A DNA stretch of 41,738 nt from CAYONZ01 sp964405465 (GTDB lineage Bacteria; Bdellovibrionota; Bdellovibrionia; Bdellovibrionales; JAMPXM01). A program made the position numbers and the translations under genes. The notes beneath the pieces were generated by a model. That model ran no database searches, was not told the origin of the DNA, and saw only the letters and a program-made list of their open reading frames with translations. Shown here piece by piece: positions 16,468 through 24,194 of the stretch. The DNA lies in the NCBI GenBank assembly GCA_964405465.1, contig CAYONZ010000030.1:1-41738 (forward strand), in the 5' to 3' direction. Within the stretch, counting starts at the first letter, position 1. Every line of letters starts with the position of its first letter.

Positions 16468-17369
16468 TTCTTACCCCCGTAAATAAAGCTGAGGGCTACA
16501 GGTCCGAAAATTACAATGAGAACAGCGGGCATGATCATGAAAATCAAAGGCATCAGCATGAGCTGTGAGGCTTGAGCTCCCGCTTTTTCGGCACGCACAA
16601 ATCGTTCTAGCCGCATTTGTGCTGATTGCTCTTTGAGAACTTTCGATACGCCCATTCCGGTAAGTCCTGAATCGATCACCATATTGGCAAAGCTCGTGAC
16701 TTCAGGCATATCGAGACGATCAGCTAGTGCACGCATGGCTTCAGGCTCTTGCTTTCCGAGTCGAATGTCGTCAAGTACCGTGGCAAATTCGTTGGCAAGT
16801 ACACTCTTGCCTTCGGAGCGATCGACTATGATTTGCATGGCGGCCTGAAAAGTGAGACCGGCCTCTGTTGAAAGAGCAAGAAGGTCGACATAGAATGGCA
16901 TGGTTCGTTGAATCTCTCGTATGCGGCGATTCTTTTCTGCTTTGGCATGCATACTGGGCATTCTGAATCCGAAAGGAACAGCTGCGATGAAAATAAAAAG
17001 TGGCAGTTCGAGGTTCAAAGCCAAGTTCAGAAAAAAAAGTACGATCGGAAAAAAAACTCCCCAAAGAAGTTGCAGACCGATGAACTCGTCGACATTGAGT
17101 TCGTGAATGAGGCCACTTGTACGAATGATAGTTTCAATATTTTTACGGTATCGTTGATTTTTGATCTTAAGTGCATACTTGATGGTGAACTGATGTGCTA
17201 AGGCGCGTGAAGTTTCAATCATTGAAGAGCGTGATCGAACCGGTTTTGAAGCAGAGGCCCATGACAGTGCGCCTTCATTTTCTCCACGAGCAAAGAGTGT
17301 CGAAACGAAAAAGTAAACTGACATACCGATCATGAAAATGTAAAGCATCGGTAGTAATTCGCTTCCCAT
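16464..17369 (-). CDS. tadC: Tad pilus inner-membrane platform protein TadC (T2SS F family)
   Basis: This 301-residue protein has an N-terminal membrane anchor (about 6-25), a basic cytoplasmic stretch, two further hydrophobic segments (about 100-135), a T2SSF cytoplasmic domain (FYVDLLALSTEAGLTFQAAM, LRLG-like RLGKQEPEAMRALADRLDMPEV) and a final membrane segment (about 272-295). This is the layout of TadC. TadC with TadB forms the platform of Flp/Tad pilus or secretion machines driven by the TadA ATPase. TadA, TadB and secretin genes are absent from the window, so this gene either works with components encoded elsewhere or has been recruited to the FHA operon it heads. AAAGGA precedes the ATG. 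The divergent maf start is 28 bases away. Confidence 0.88.
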   Translation of the reverse strand: MGSELLPMLYIFMIGMSVYFFVSTLFARGENEGALSWASASKPVRSRSSMIETSRALAHQFTIKYALKIKNQRYRKNIETIIRTSGLIHELNVDEFIGLQLLWGVFFPIVLFFLNLALNLELPLFIFIAAVPFGFRMPSMHAKAEKNRRIREIQRTMPFYVDLLALSTEAGLTFQAAMQIIVDRSEGKSVLANEFATVLDDIRLGKQEPEAMRALADRLDMPEVTSFANMVIDSGLTGMGVSKVLKEQSAQMRLERFVRAEKAGAQASQLMLMPLIFMIMPAVLIVIFGPVALSFIYGGKK

Positions 17370-17397
17370 TTCGTTCCTTTCTGTGTTTCATATTTCT

Positions 17398-17994
17398 ATG
17401 AAACAACTCGTTTTAGCTTCACAGTCTCCGCGCCGCAAAGAGCTGCTTGAAAAGGCAGGTTTTCGGTTCGAAGTACTCTCAATAGAAATATCGGAAATTC
17501 CCAATGAAAACATGAGTTTGGAGGACCAGATCAAAGACCTGGCCTGGCAAAAAGCGAAGGCCCTAGTTGACTCGGGTAAACTCATGAAAAGCCAAGAGAA
17601 ATTGGTGTTGGCTGCAGACACTGTGGTTGTCTTAGAGCAAAAAATTATGGGTAAGCCCAAGGATCTTGATGAATCAAGATCGCACATCTGTCGACTCTCT
17701 GGACGAACGCATAGAGTGGTGACAGCGATTTGTATGTGGGACTTGGGAGCACAGAAATTTGAAACAGCGGCCGAGTGGGCTGATGTGACGTTTCGAAATT
17801 TGACCGAAGCTGAAATTGAAGAATACGTGGTCAGTCGTGATGGAATGGACAAGGCGGGTGCCTACGGCATTCAAGGTCCAGGACGTGCTCTGGTTGAAAG
17901 TCTAGATGGAAATTTCGATAATGTGATGGGTTTGCCAATAAATCTTGTAGAAAGGCTATTGAAAAAAAATGGATGGATCGTCGATCGCCGATAA
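17398..17994 (+). CDS. maf: Maf-family nucleoside triphosphate pyrophosphatase
   Basis: Maf proteins hydrolyse nucleotides such as dTTP and UTP, or modified pyrimidine nucleotides, to monophosphates and can influence division. Motifs are LASQSPRRKELLEKAGF at the N-terminus, the catalytic Asp in AADTVV, and GKP followed by RLSGRTHRVVTAI. The 198-residue length is typical. ATG 17398 is chosen over an in-frame GTG at 17383 because the protein then begins MKQLVLASQSPRR, like its homologues. No clear ribosome site is seen. It is the first gene of a same-strand run with yggS, proC and divIVA, and overlaps yggS by 26 bases. Confidence 0.93.
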   Translation: MKQLVLASQSPRRKELLEKAGFRFEVLSIEISEIPNENMSLEDQIKDLAWQKAKALVDSGKLMKSQEKLVLAADTVVVLEQKIMGKPKDLDESRSHICRLSGRTHRVVTAICMWDLGAQKFETAAEWADVTFRNLTEAEIEEYVVSRDGMDKAGAYGIQGPGRALVESLDGNFDNVMGLPINLVERLLKKNGWIVDRR

Positions 17995-18685
17995 TTTGGC
18001 GAGTGTGTATAGAAAAATAAGAAGCGCCGAAGCTGAAGCCGGACGATCGTCTGGGGCAGTCCGTTTGATTGCGGTAAGCAAGACCAAACCCATGGCTGAT
18101 ATTCTGTTGGCCTGTTCTTCTGGGCAAATTTGTTTTGGTGAAAACTACGTTCAAGAGGCAATTGAAAAAGTTCAGGCTATAGGGGCGAAAAATATAAAAT
18201 GCTCTTGGCACTTTATTGGTCACCTGCAAACTAACAAAGCGAAACAAGTTGTTGGAGTTTTCGAGATGATTCACTCGGTTGATCGTCTGAGTCTGCTTGA
18301 AGTTTTGCACAAAGAGGCGAGCAAAAAAAATCTGCGGCAAAAGATTTTACTCGAGGTCAATTTGGGCGGAGAGCAAAGCAAGAGTGGAATTTCGCCAGAG
18401 GACGTTCTTAAGATTTTGCAAGTTGCGGTTGATATGCCTTCTCTTGAGGTGTGCGGCTTAATGGCCTTGCCTCCGCTTGGAAACGAACAAGAGTCACGTG
18501 CACATTTTGCTACACTTCGTGGTCTTCTCAAGCAGGGGCAGACCTGGCTGCAACAAAATCGACCGCACGCAGCTTCGAGTTTTGTGGAACTTTCGATGGG
18601 AACCAGTCATGATTATGAATGGGCAGTGCTTGAAGGCGCCACAATGGTTCGTGTGGGCACTGAGATTTTTGGCAGTCGAAGTTGA
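17969..18685 (+). CDS. yggS: PLP homeostasis protein, YggS/PROSC family
   Basis: YggS binds pyridoxal phosphate and helps balance vitamin B6 and amino-acid pools; it has no known catalytic activity. The PLP lysine is in LIAVSKTKP, followed by FGENYVQEA and WHFIGHLQTNKAK. Near the C-terminus are SMGTSHDYEWAV and MVRVGTEIFG, all family hallmarks. The 238-residue length is normal. The ATG at 17969 lies inside the end of maf. Linkage to proC is widespread in bacteria. A possible 21-codon frame starts on its stop codon (18685-18750). Confidence 0.95.
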   Translation: MDGSSIADNLASVYRKIRSAEAEAGRSSGAVRLIAVSKTKPMADILLACSSGQICFGENYVQEAIEKVQAIGAKNIKCSWHFIGHLQTNKAKQVVGVFEMIHSVDRLSLLEVLHKEASKKNLRQKILLEVNLGGEQSKSGISPEDVLKILQVAVDMPSLEVCGLMALPPLGNEQESRAHFATLRGLLKQGQTWLQQNRPHAASSFVELSMGTSHDYEWAVLEGATMVRVGTEIFGSRS

Positions 18686-18736
18686 TGTCTGAAAAAAAGT
18701 TGTGGTCGCCCATTGTCGACTTGCGAGGTGGTAAGA

Positions 18737-19567
18737 ATGATAAAGAATAAAAAGATCGGTTTTATTGGTGTCGGAAATATGGGACAAGCGATGATCAAAG
18801 CCCTTGTGGATAGTGGGACAGTTCTTGGCTCACAGATCTATGCTTCGAATCGTACCCCTGGGAAATTGAAAAAAGTTGAAGAGTTGTATGGCGTGCAGAC
18901 TTTGCCCACCAATGAGCAAGTGGTAGATGCTTCCGATATCATCGTGATCTCGGTCAAACCTCAGGACCTGGCTTCGGCGATTGAGCCAATTTCATCTTCG
19001 TTCCATTCGGGGCATTTGGTTGTCTCAATTGCTGCCGGATTTTCACTGAAGTCATTAAAAAAGCTTTTGCCTGAAGTGCAAGCGATTGCGCGTGCGATGC
19101 CGAATACTCCAGCGACTATACGCAAGGCTGTTGTTGGTTATTGTTTAGCTCAGGGATCAGAGATTTATGAAGGCACAGTCGAAGATCTTCTGAATCCGCT
19201 TGGCTATGTGGTGCAAGTGCAAGAGGGCGATCTATTCGAATCATTGACAGTCTCTTGTGGTAGTGGCCCAGGTTTTATTCTCGAGATCATGCAGTACTGG
19301 CAAGAGTGGCTTGAAGAGCACGGCTTCGATGCCCCCGTCGCCCGAAAAATGGTTGTCGAGACTTTTGTCGGAACTTCGTTGATGGCACAGAGCTCAAGTG
19401 ACACGACTTTGATCGAGCTACAAGAACGAGTAGTTTCAAAAAAAGGAGTCACTGCTGCGGGATTGGACTCCATGCGCGAATTGGAGCTCGAACGTGCTCT
19501 TCGATTTAGCTTTGAAAAAGCCGTTTTGCGTGATCGTGAAATCGAGCGCAATACAGCGAAATCTTGA
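18737..19567 (+). CDS. proC: Pyrroline-5-carboxylate reductase
   Basis: ProC reduces pyrroline-5-carboxylate to proline with NAD(P)H. The N-terminal Rossmann motif is IGFIGVGNMGQAM. The middle AMPNTPATIRKAVVGY and the C-terminal dimer region (GSGPGFILEIMQYW, VVSKKGVTAAGLDSM) fit the family, with Lys-Lys-Gly in place of the usual Pro-Gly-Gly before the Thr. ATG 18737 is chosen because GAGGTGG lies five bases upstream; it gives 276 residues. The gene follows yggS and precedes divIVA on the same strand. Confidence 0.94.
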   Translation: MIKNKKIGFIGVGNMGQAMIKALVDSGTVLGSQIYASNRTPGKLKKVEELYGVQTLPTNEQVVDASDIIVISVKPQDLASAIEPISSSFHSGHLVVSIAAGFSLKSLKKLLPEVQAIARAMPNTPATIRKAVVGYCLAQGSEIYEGTVEDLLNPLGYVVQVQEGDLFESLTVSCGSGPGFILEIMQYWQEWLEEHGFDAPVARKMVVETFVGTSLMAQSSSDTTLIELQERVVSKKGVTAAGLDSMRELELERALRFSFEKAVLRDREIERNTAKS

Positions 19568-19705
19568 GCTGGCTTTGATCTGGACTTGTGGCGATGCCTG
19601 GTTCTTTGTACCCTGATAAAAGGTAGGGCTGTCGGTTTTTTCGGCAGAAGTTATGGATGATGACAAATCCCTACCGACCAATCAAAGGTCACGGAGGGCC
19701 GGAAA

Positions 19706-20542
19706 ATGAAAATAGCTCCAATTGATATCGCTCATAAATCGTTCTCAAAGAAAATGCTCGGATTTGATCAAGATGAAGTGATCGAATTTCTTCGTGATGT
19801 AGCAGACCAAATGGAAGAAATCATTCGTGAACGAAACTCACTGAAAGAGGGACTTCGCGAAAAAGATCTTTCCATCATGGAGTATCGCGATCGTGATGAG
19901 ACTCTAAAGGCGACGATTACCACCGCAACGCGAATGTCAGAACAAATTCGAACTGACGCCGAACGTGAAAGTAAATTGATTATCGCAGATGCTCAGCAAA
20001 AAGCGGAGATGATGATCAAAGATGCCAAAGACTCTTTGAAGCGTATTTATCAGGAAATTGCAGAAGTGAAGCGTGCACGAATTCAGTTCGAGGCCAGTCT
20101 TCGTTCTCTTTTGCATGGGCATATGGCAATGCTTGATCAAGGTTCAACCATGTTGCCAGAAATTGGTGCGAATTCGGTTCTTAACTCTGCGGGTGCAAAT
20201 CCGATGCAACAAACTCCAGCTCAGTATTTGAGCCAAGCCAACTCTAATTTGGGTCACTCGGCGGCCAATATGAATGCTTCGGGACACCAACATCAGTCGG
20301 TGCAACAGAGTAATTCTCCACTCTCTTCGTCACAGGCGCAGGCTTATACGCAACAGAATCAAGTGGTGCAACAGAACATGGCAGCTCAGGCTGCACCAAG
20401 GTCTACCATGAGAACAGAGAGTGATGTTCCGGCAAATCGGGCTTTTGTTCACAACCCGATTCAACCGTCCAATTCGATAGCGATTAATACGAACCCAAAT
20501 GTTAAAAATCGGGCGCCGATTTCTCCGCTGTCTCAAGGTTGA
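19706..20542 (+). CDS. divIVA: DivIVA-family cell-pole / division protein
   Basis: DivIVA proteins bind curved membrane at poles and septa and recruit partners. The N-terminal domain (1-60: IDIAHKSFSKKMLGFDQDEVIEFLRDVA) has the family pattern with the conserved Phe and Gly. A long coiled coil (about 35-145) follows. The tail (about 150-278) is low-complexity, rich in Gln, Asn, Ser and Ala, and probably disordered. Known for Bdellovibrio: a DivIVA protein affects progeny cell shape. GGAGGG lies close before the ATG. A possible hairpin sits in the gap after proC. The end converges with the endonuclease gene 12 bases away. Confidence 0.9.
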   Translation: MKIAPIDIAHKSFSKKMLGFDQDEVIEFLRDVADQMEEIIRERNSLKEGLREKDLSIMEYRDRDETLKATITTATRMSEQIRTDAERESKLIIADAQQKAEMMIKDAKDSLKRIYQEIAEVKRARIQFEASLRSLLHGHMAMLDQGSTMLPEIGANSVLNSAGANPMQQTPAQYLSQANSNLGHSAANMNASGHQHQSVQQSNSPLSSSQAQAYTQQNQVVQQNMAAQAAPRSTMRTESDVPANRAFVHNPIQPSNSIAINTNPNVKNRAPISPLSQG

Positions 20543-20554
20543 TGAGGACAAAGC

Positions 20555-21568
20555 TTAAAAATCGGCGATCATGTCGACAAGTTCAGGGTGATCGATGAAT
20601 GGATTGCGGTCGCCCTGAAGTCTGAAAATAGCTTCATTTCTTTGTACTTCAAATGCGTCGACCGGGTCTTCTTTGTGCCATTTTCTAAGGTAGTACTCTT
20701 CATCTGCGTCGATCTTAATTGAATAACGAACTGAAAAGTAAAACAGGGCTCGCGCAACGTTGCCTTTGTGAACTTGTGGTGGCTCGAAGTGTTCATCTGA
20801 ATCTGGTACAGGTCCGGTGATCGGTCCAAATTTTGCTGTTTGGCAGGGAAGTGCAGTCGTTGACTGCGGCACTTCTCCGAATTTTTTATTTCCTCGAATG
20901 GCATTCATTTTTGAATCTGTTGGAAACAAATGGTGCATGTCTGTTTTTTGAATGTCGGGTTGAAAGGCACGATTGAATCGGCTTTGTGGCCAAGTGTGCT
21001 CAGTGTTGATAATGGCATCATCAGGTAAGGCGTTAGGTCCGGGAGCGACAGACTTGAAATCAGCTCGGCCATAATTTTTTTGACAGTAAACATCGCGAAC
21101 AAAATATCCACTGGCGTCTTGGCTTAAGTGCAGTGTGCCCATGAGCAATCGACGAGCCTCAGTATATTGAACGGGTGTATGAATGTAACAACCGGCTCCG
21201 GTGCATTTATCTGAAAGAGAGTCGTAGTCCCCAGAAACAGGGTTATGGTAGGTGCGTAAGACATAATTTAGAATTTCACGGACCTGACGTGCGCCTTGTT
21301 GGGCAATATTGAGATAGAAGTCTTTGCCGTAGTATGCGAGCGGACGCATTTGGACTGGTTGTGGAACTTGAACTTGAATCGGCTGTTGTATGGGATTGGT
21401 ATTGCCAGGCAGATTCAGCGCTAAAAGCGAGCGTGCCGACCAAGCATTTTCGGTGAACGAAATGCTTAGAGCACAGCTTGCTACCGATGCCCACAAAATT
21501 CGTCTAAGGCTAAGGCCAAGGCTACGGTTTGACGGTTGAAACGAAGTTTCGCGATTCGGTCTAATCAT
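20555..21568 (-). CDS. Secreted endonuclease I (EndA/NucM type)
   Basis: This 337-residue protein has the endonuclease I motifs: NTEHTWPQSRF (catalytic His of the His-Me finger) and DMHHLFPTDSKMNAIRGNKKFGEV (metal-binding Asn and following residues). Several Cys residues in the middle (DKCTGAGCYIH, DVYCQKNYG) could form disulfides in an exported enzyme. The N-terminus has a long basic region, then a hydrophobic stretch (about 22-42) ending in ENAWSA, giving a signal peptide. GGGGGAGGG precedes the ATG. Such enzymes degrade extracellular or periplasmic DNA and RNA; in a predator, digestion of prey nucleic acid is a natural guess. Confidence 0.92.
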   Translation of the reverse strand: MIRPNRETSFQPSNRSLGLSLRRILWASVASCALSISFTENAWSARSLLALNLPGNTNPIQQPIQVQVPQPVQMRPLAYYGKDFYLNIAQQGARQVREILNYVLRTYHNPVSGDYDSLSDKCTGAGCYIHTPVQYTEARRLLMGTLHLSQDASGYFVRDVYCQKNYGRADFKSVAPGPNALPDDAIINTEHTWPQSRFNRAFQPDIQKTDMHHLFPTDSKMNAIRGNKKFGEVPQSTTALPCQTAKFGPITGPVPDSDEHFEPPQVHKGNVARALFYFSVRYSIKIDADEEYYLRKWHKEDPVDAFEVQRNEAIFRLQGDRNPFIDHPELVDMIADF

Positions 21569-21754
21569 TGGGCCCTCCCCCGTTGATAGTTTCGTGCGTA
21601 CTTTTTTTTCAAAGATCCAAAATCGTTTTGAATCTCAAGGTCACCCCACACTTAGCGAGCCGATTCTGATATTGCAAGAAAACACGTGAAATGTTTTGTT
21701 TGTTTTTTGTTGGGACACGCCGCGGCTTTGGAGGTGTAGTCAGGGCATGTCTTA

Positions 21755-22105
21755 TTACTCAAGAATGTACTGTGCGAAGCATCCTTCGCATTTGATGCGA
21801 CAGTTTTGGCTTGAGAGCTTTGGAAAGGTCAAAACTTTTTGGCACTGAACACAGTGACAGGGTTGGTTGACCACTGGTTGCAGATCCTTCTTGAGCGAGT
21901 CGAAGAAATAAAAAATACCGAGGGCCAATGCCGCTGGAACCAAGAAGAAATGTAAGATCGGAATAAAGATCGCTGCGAACGCGAGTGCCATGAAACTTGC
22001 AAGTTTAATCACAGCAGCCTTCCATCTTTCAATTGGTGAAAGGGGCACAAGTTCTCCGTTAAACAAAACATGTTTGGTCGTGTCTGTCGTTAAAATCAGC
22101 TTCAT
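21755..22105 (-). CDS. Small membrane protein with C-terminal zinc-ribbon-like cysteines
   Basis: The 116-residue product is not recognised. A short polar N-terminus (1-30) is followed by a hydrophobic hairpin (about 33-68), then a soluble tail with CHCVQC (about 83-88) and CRIKCEGC (about 102-109). The paired cysteines look like a zinc ribbon or rubredoxin-like knuckle. The tail would lie in the cytoplasm if both hydrophobic segments cross. The ATG overlaps the stop of yggU by four bases (ATGA), so the two are co-translated. The 186 bases between its stop and the endonuclease start hold no recognised feature. Confidence 0.7.
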   Translation of the reverse strand: MKLILTTDTTKHVLFNGELVPLSPIERWKAAVIKLASFMALAFAAIFIPILHFFLVPAALALGIFYFFDSLKKDLQPVVNQPCHCVQCQKVLTFPKLSSQNCRIKCEGCFAQYILE

Positions 22106-22419
22106 GTGAGTGCCGCCTCTAAGATGGAAAGAACTTGATCAGCAGTAAGACCTTTAAGCAGAAAGACTTTATTTCGGTTCTTGTCGCCCAAAAGCAAGTG
22201 AACATTTTGTTTTTTTAACTTGAAAACACTGGCCAGAAAATCGGTGACTTCTTCGTTGGCTTTGCCTTCTACAGGTGGTGCTTTGATGCGAAGTTTGAGC
22301 ACTCCTCCATGCAGGCCACTCCACTGAGTTTTTGAGGCACCCGGTTGAACATAAATTTCGATTCGCGTGCCCTCTGGGGTTGACTTGAGTTCGAGCGTTG
22401 CTAATTCTGTCTTGTCCAT
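22102..22419 (-). CDS. yggU: DUF167 / YggU family protein
   Basis: The sequence shows the DUF167 pattern: YVQPGASKTQWSG, LKLRIKAPPVEGKANEEVTDFLA and LLLGDKNRNKVFLLKG. The family is a small alpha/beta fold of unknown function, common beside yggS/yggT in other bacteria. The start is ambiguous: ATG 22419 gives 105 residues, and an in-frame TTG at 22434 would add five. Neither has a clear ribosome site. It lies between a barrel gene upstream and the zinc-ribbon membrane protein downstream, in a tight minus-strand run. Confidence 0.88.
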   Translation of the reverse strand: MDKTELATLELKSTPEGTRIEIYVQPGASKTQWSGLHGGVLKLRIKAPPVEGKANEEVTDFLASVFKLKKQNVHLLLGDKNRNKVFLLKGLTADQVLSILEAALT

Positions 22420-22438
22420 TTTCTTTTTGGTCAAATCG

Positions 22439-23764
22439 TTAGTCTTTCAGAAGATTTTGATTGGCCTTGTCTGTGTCGGCGTCGGCATTTGGTTCGAAGC
22501 TGTCGTCTGGATCGGTCCAATCAGGATTGATTTTTTCTGAGTCGACTGTAAATTCTTGGACTGCTTTTTTTGTGCGTTTTCGTGCCAGATCTCGGTTTTT
22601 AATATAATAGTCGTAGCTTCGGCGATACTCCTCGAAGGCATCCCGACTCGGGCGTGGGTCAAAGTCAAAACTCACTGATGCAAATATCTGTGAAGTTTGC
22701 GCCGCATTTGTACCGTTGAATGACTGCGAATAACCTAGTTTTGTTTGCCATGCTGGAGTGGGGGAGTAACCTAAGGTCAATTGTCCCTCGAGACTGGCTG
22801 GATTGTAGGCGTAAAACAGGTGACTGCCTTGCAAGACTCTGTCGGTGACGGCAGTACGGTCTGAACTCACGAGTTGATCGCCCATGAGGGTCTCACTGCC
22901 TTGAACCCCGGCCTGAATCAAAACTGAGCGTGCCCAAGACTTTTCGATGCCGAATGCCCAGAGACCGAGCGCCGCTAAGCCTTCATCGCGATATTTGAAT
23001 CCTAGATGTGTGTAGAGCTTGAACCAGGGAAAGCTTTTAAATGCAAACAAAGAGATGCGTCCATAACTTACTCCATCGTGAACGAGCGCGTCGGTTCTTT
23101 GGCTATTAACACTATCGATAGCGAAACTTCCTTCAAGCTCAGCAATCGCTCGCGCCCAACGAAACGGCAGAATGACAGAGGTACCGAGATGAGCGTCTGC
23201 GATTTGTGAATTACTACGCTCTGCCGTTGCAGAGATGGCATTGCTCTTGGCGAGAACGCTACTGTATGAAAAGCCGCTGTAGAAACTCCATTTTTTATTT
23301 AGTGAATATCTTAGGCGTGGCTGTATTTGATAGTGAGTGACCGAAGCACCGTTCGGTAAACTTGTGAAAGATCCACGATTGCTATCGTAGTTTGCATCTG
23401 TGGTCGTAAAAGATCCGGAGGTGGAAATACGAAAATACCCTTCATGCCAATAGAGCGGTGGTGTCTCAAGATAAGCTTGAGCACTGGGGCCGAGAATCAA
23501 AGCCAACAGGCTGGCCATGAGAGTTAAGCTGACTCTCGCGAGAGAATTGAAGCCTTCGGGGTTTAGTTTGAGTTGATGCCTGAGCTTGAGTCGAACGCCA
23601 AGTCGAAAAGGTAACGAAAGTTGCAAAGGCCCACCGATCTGTTTTGAGTGCTTGAAATTTTTAGGTCGTAGACTGCTGCTGGCAGCCTTAAGACCGTGTG
23701 CGTGCGATGCGGATTGAATTTGGCCATTTGCATTCATAGGTAATGAGTACAGACTGAAATTCAA
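22439..23764 (-). CDS. Putative outer-membrane beta-barrel protein
   Basis: The frame codes 441 residues. A hydrophobic stretch ending LILGPSAQA (about residues 83-97) looks like a signal peptide, and the mature part begins near YLETPPLYWHEGYF. It has many alternating aromatic/polar strands (HYQIQPRLRYSL, WSFYSGFSYSSV, LEGQLTLGYSP, QIFASVSFDFD), consistent with an outer-membrane barrel. The C-terminal about 70 residues are charged and acidic, with no barrel signature. The true start is unclear: the only starts before the signal are a TTG at 23764, ATG at 23737 and some TTGs nearer, leaving an odd basic leader of up to 80 residues. No ribosome site is obvious. Function unknown. Confidence 0.65.
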   Translation of the reverse strand: MNFSLYSLPMNANGQIQSASHAHGLKAASSSLRPKNFKHSKQIGGPLQLSLPFRLGVRLKLRHQLKLNPEGFNSLARVSLTLMASLLALILGPSAQAYLETPPLYWHEGYFRISTSGSFTTTDANYDSNRGSFTSLPNGASVTHYQIQPRLRYSLNKKWSFYSGFSYSSVLAKSNAISATAERSNSQIADAHLGTSVILPFRWARAIAELEGSFAIDSVNSQRTDALVHDGVSYGRISLFAFKSFPWFKLYTHLGFKYRDEGLAALGLWAFGIEKSWARSVLIQAGVQGSETLMGDQLVSSDRTAVTDRVLQGSHLFYAYNPASLEGQLTLGYSPTPAWQTKLGYSQSFNGTNAAQTSQIFASVSFDFDPRPSRDAFEEYRRSYDYYIKNRDLARKRTKKAVQEFTVDSEKINPDWTDPDDSFEPNADADTDKANQNLLKD

Positions 23765-23850
23765 AGTCGGTCAACAGACAACGAAGTGCTTCTGAGCCAG
23801 GTAATGTTCGACTTTTGATGAAAGTTGCAGTTTGATATTTTATTTACTCA

Positions 23851-24176
23851 CGGCGTATTCGCGTTGGTTTGGACGGCGCAAGAAAAAGAAATAGACGTGA
23901 CGTGGGCGCATGAAAAAGAATTAGGAGTGCTAGGGCGTGTCCTCAATTGGCTAGCCTACTACGCAAAAGCAATAGAAATGATTTGAGCGTTGCTCGTCGT
24001 CGAAATAGCACCACTATTTCTCCTCCTCGTGCCTTCAACTCATTTCTATTGCTTCCGCTCGCGACGTCCGACCAATTGAGGACACGCCCTATTTCGACGC
24101 TGTCTCTGCAGACGAGCAATGGGTAAATCAATTCTATTGCTTTTGTGTAGTCGGCCAGCCCAATGAAGACACACCT
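23851..24176 (-). repeat. Older copy of the inverted-repeat element, split by insertion of a second copy
   Basis: The right part (24092-24176) aligns in reverse orientation with the left half of the complete element, ending AGACACACCT then TA. The left part (23851-23930) aligns, more loosely, with the reverse of the right half: GGCGTATTC...TTGGT..GGACG.CGC, then GAAATAG, then GAATTAGGAGTGC. The complete copy at 23933-24089 sits exactly between them, at a TA in the centre of this copy, with TA on both sides. An extra 12 bases (about 24100-24111) are present in the right part. Confidence 0.65.
23933..24089 (+). mobile_element. 157-bp MITE-like element with about 50-bp imperfect terminal inverted repeats and TA flanks
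   Basis: The ends GGGCGTGTCCTCAATTGG and its reverse complement are identical over 18 bases. The inner parts of the ends share AGCAATAGAAATGA on each side. TA flanks both ends (23931-23932 and 24090-24091), as expected for a 2-bp target duplication made by IS630/Tc1-mariner-type or IS427-type transposases. There is no coding capacity, so it would need a transposase supplied elsewhere. The right end is identical to the window-start copy. The 430 bases between the barrel gene and the gene at 24195 consist largely of this nested repeat. Confidence 0.82.
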
Positions 24177-24194
24177 TAAAAGAGGAGCGCAAAC

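Noticed and set aside
20503..20570. AAATCGG-GCG-CCGATTT hairpin at the end of divIVA as a terminator
   Set aside because: The hairpin is real but is followed by CTCCGCTG, not a T-tract, and lies well inside the coding sequence.
21712..21752. GGGACACGCC and AGGGCATGTC facing each other, resembling the ends of the repeat element
   Set aside because: Matches are short and imperfect, the interior does not align with the element, and there are no TA flanks.
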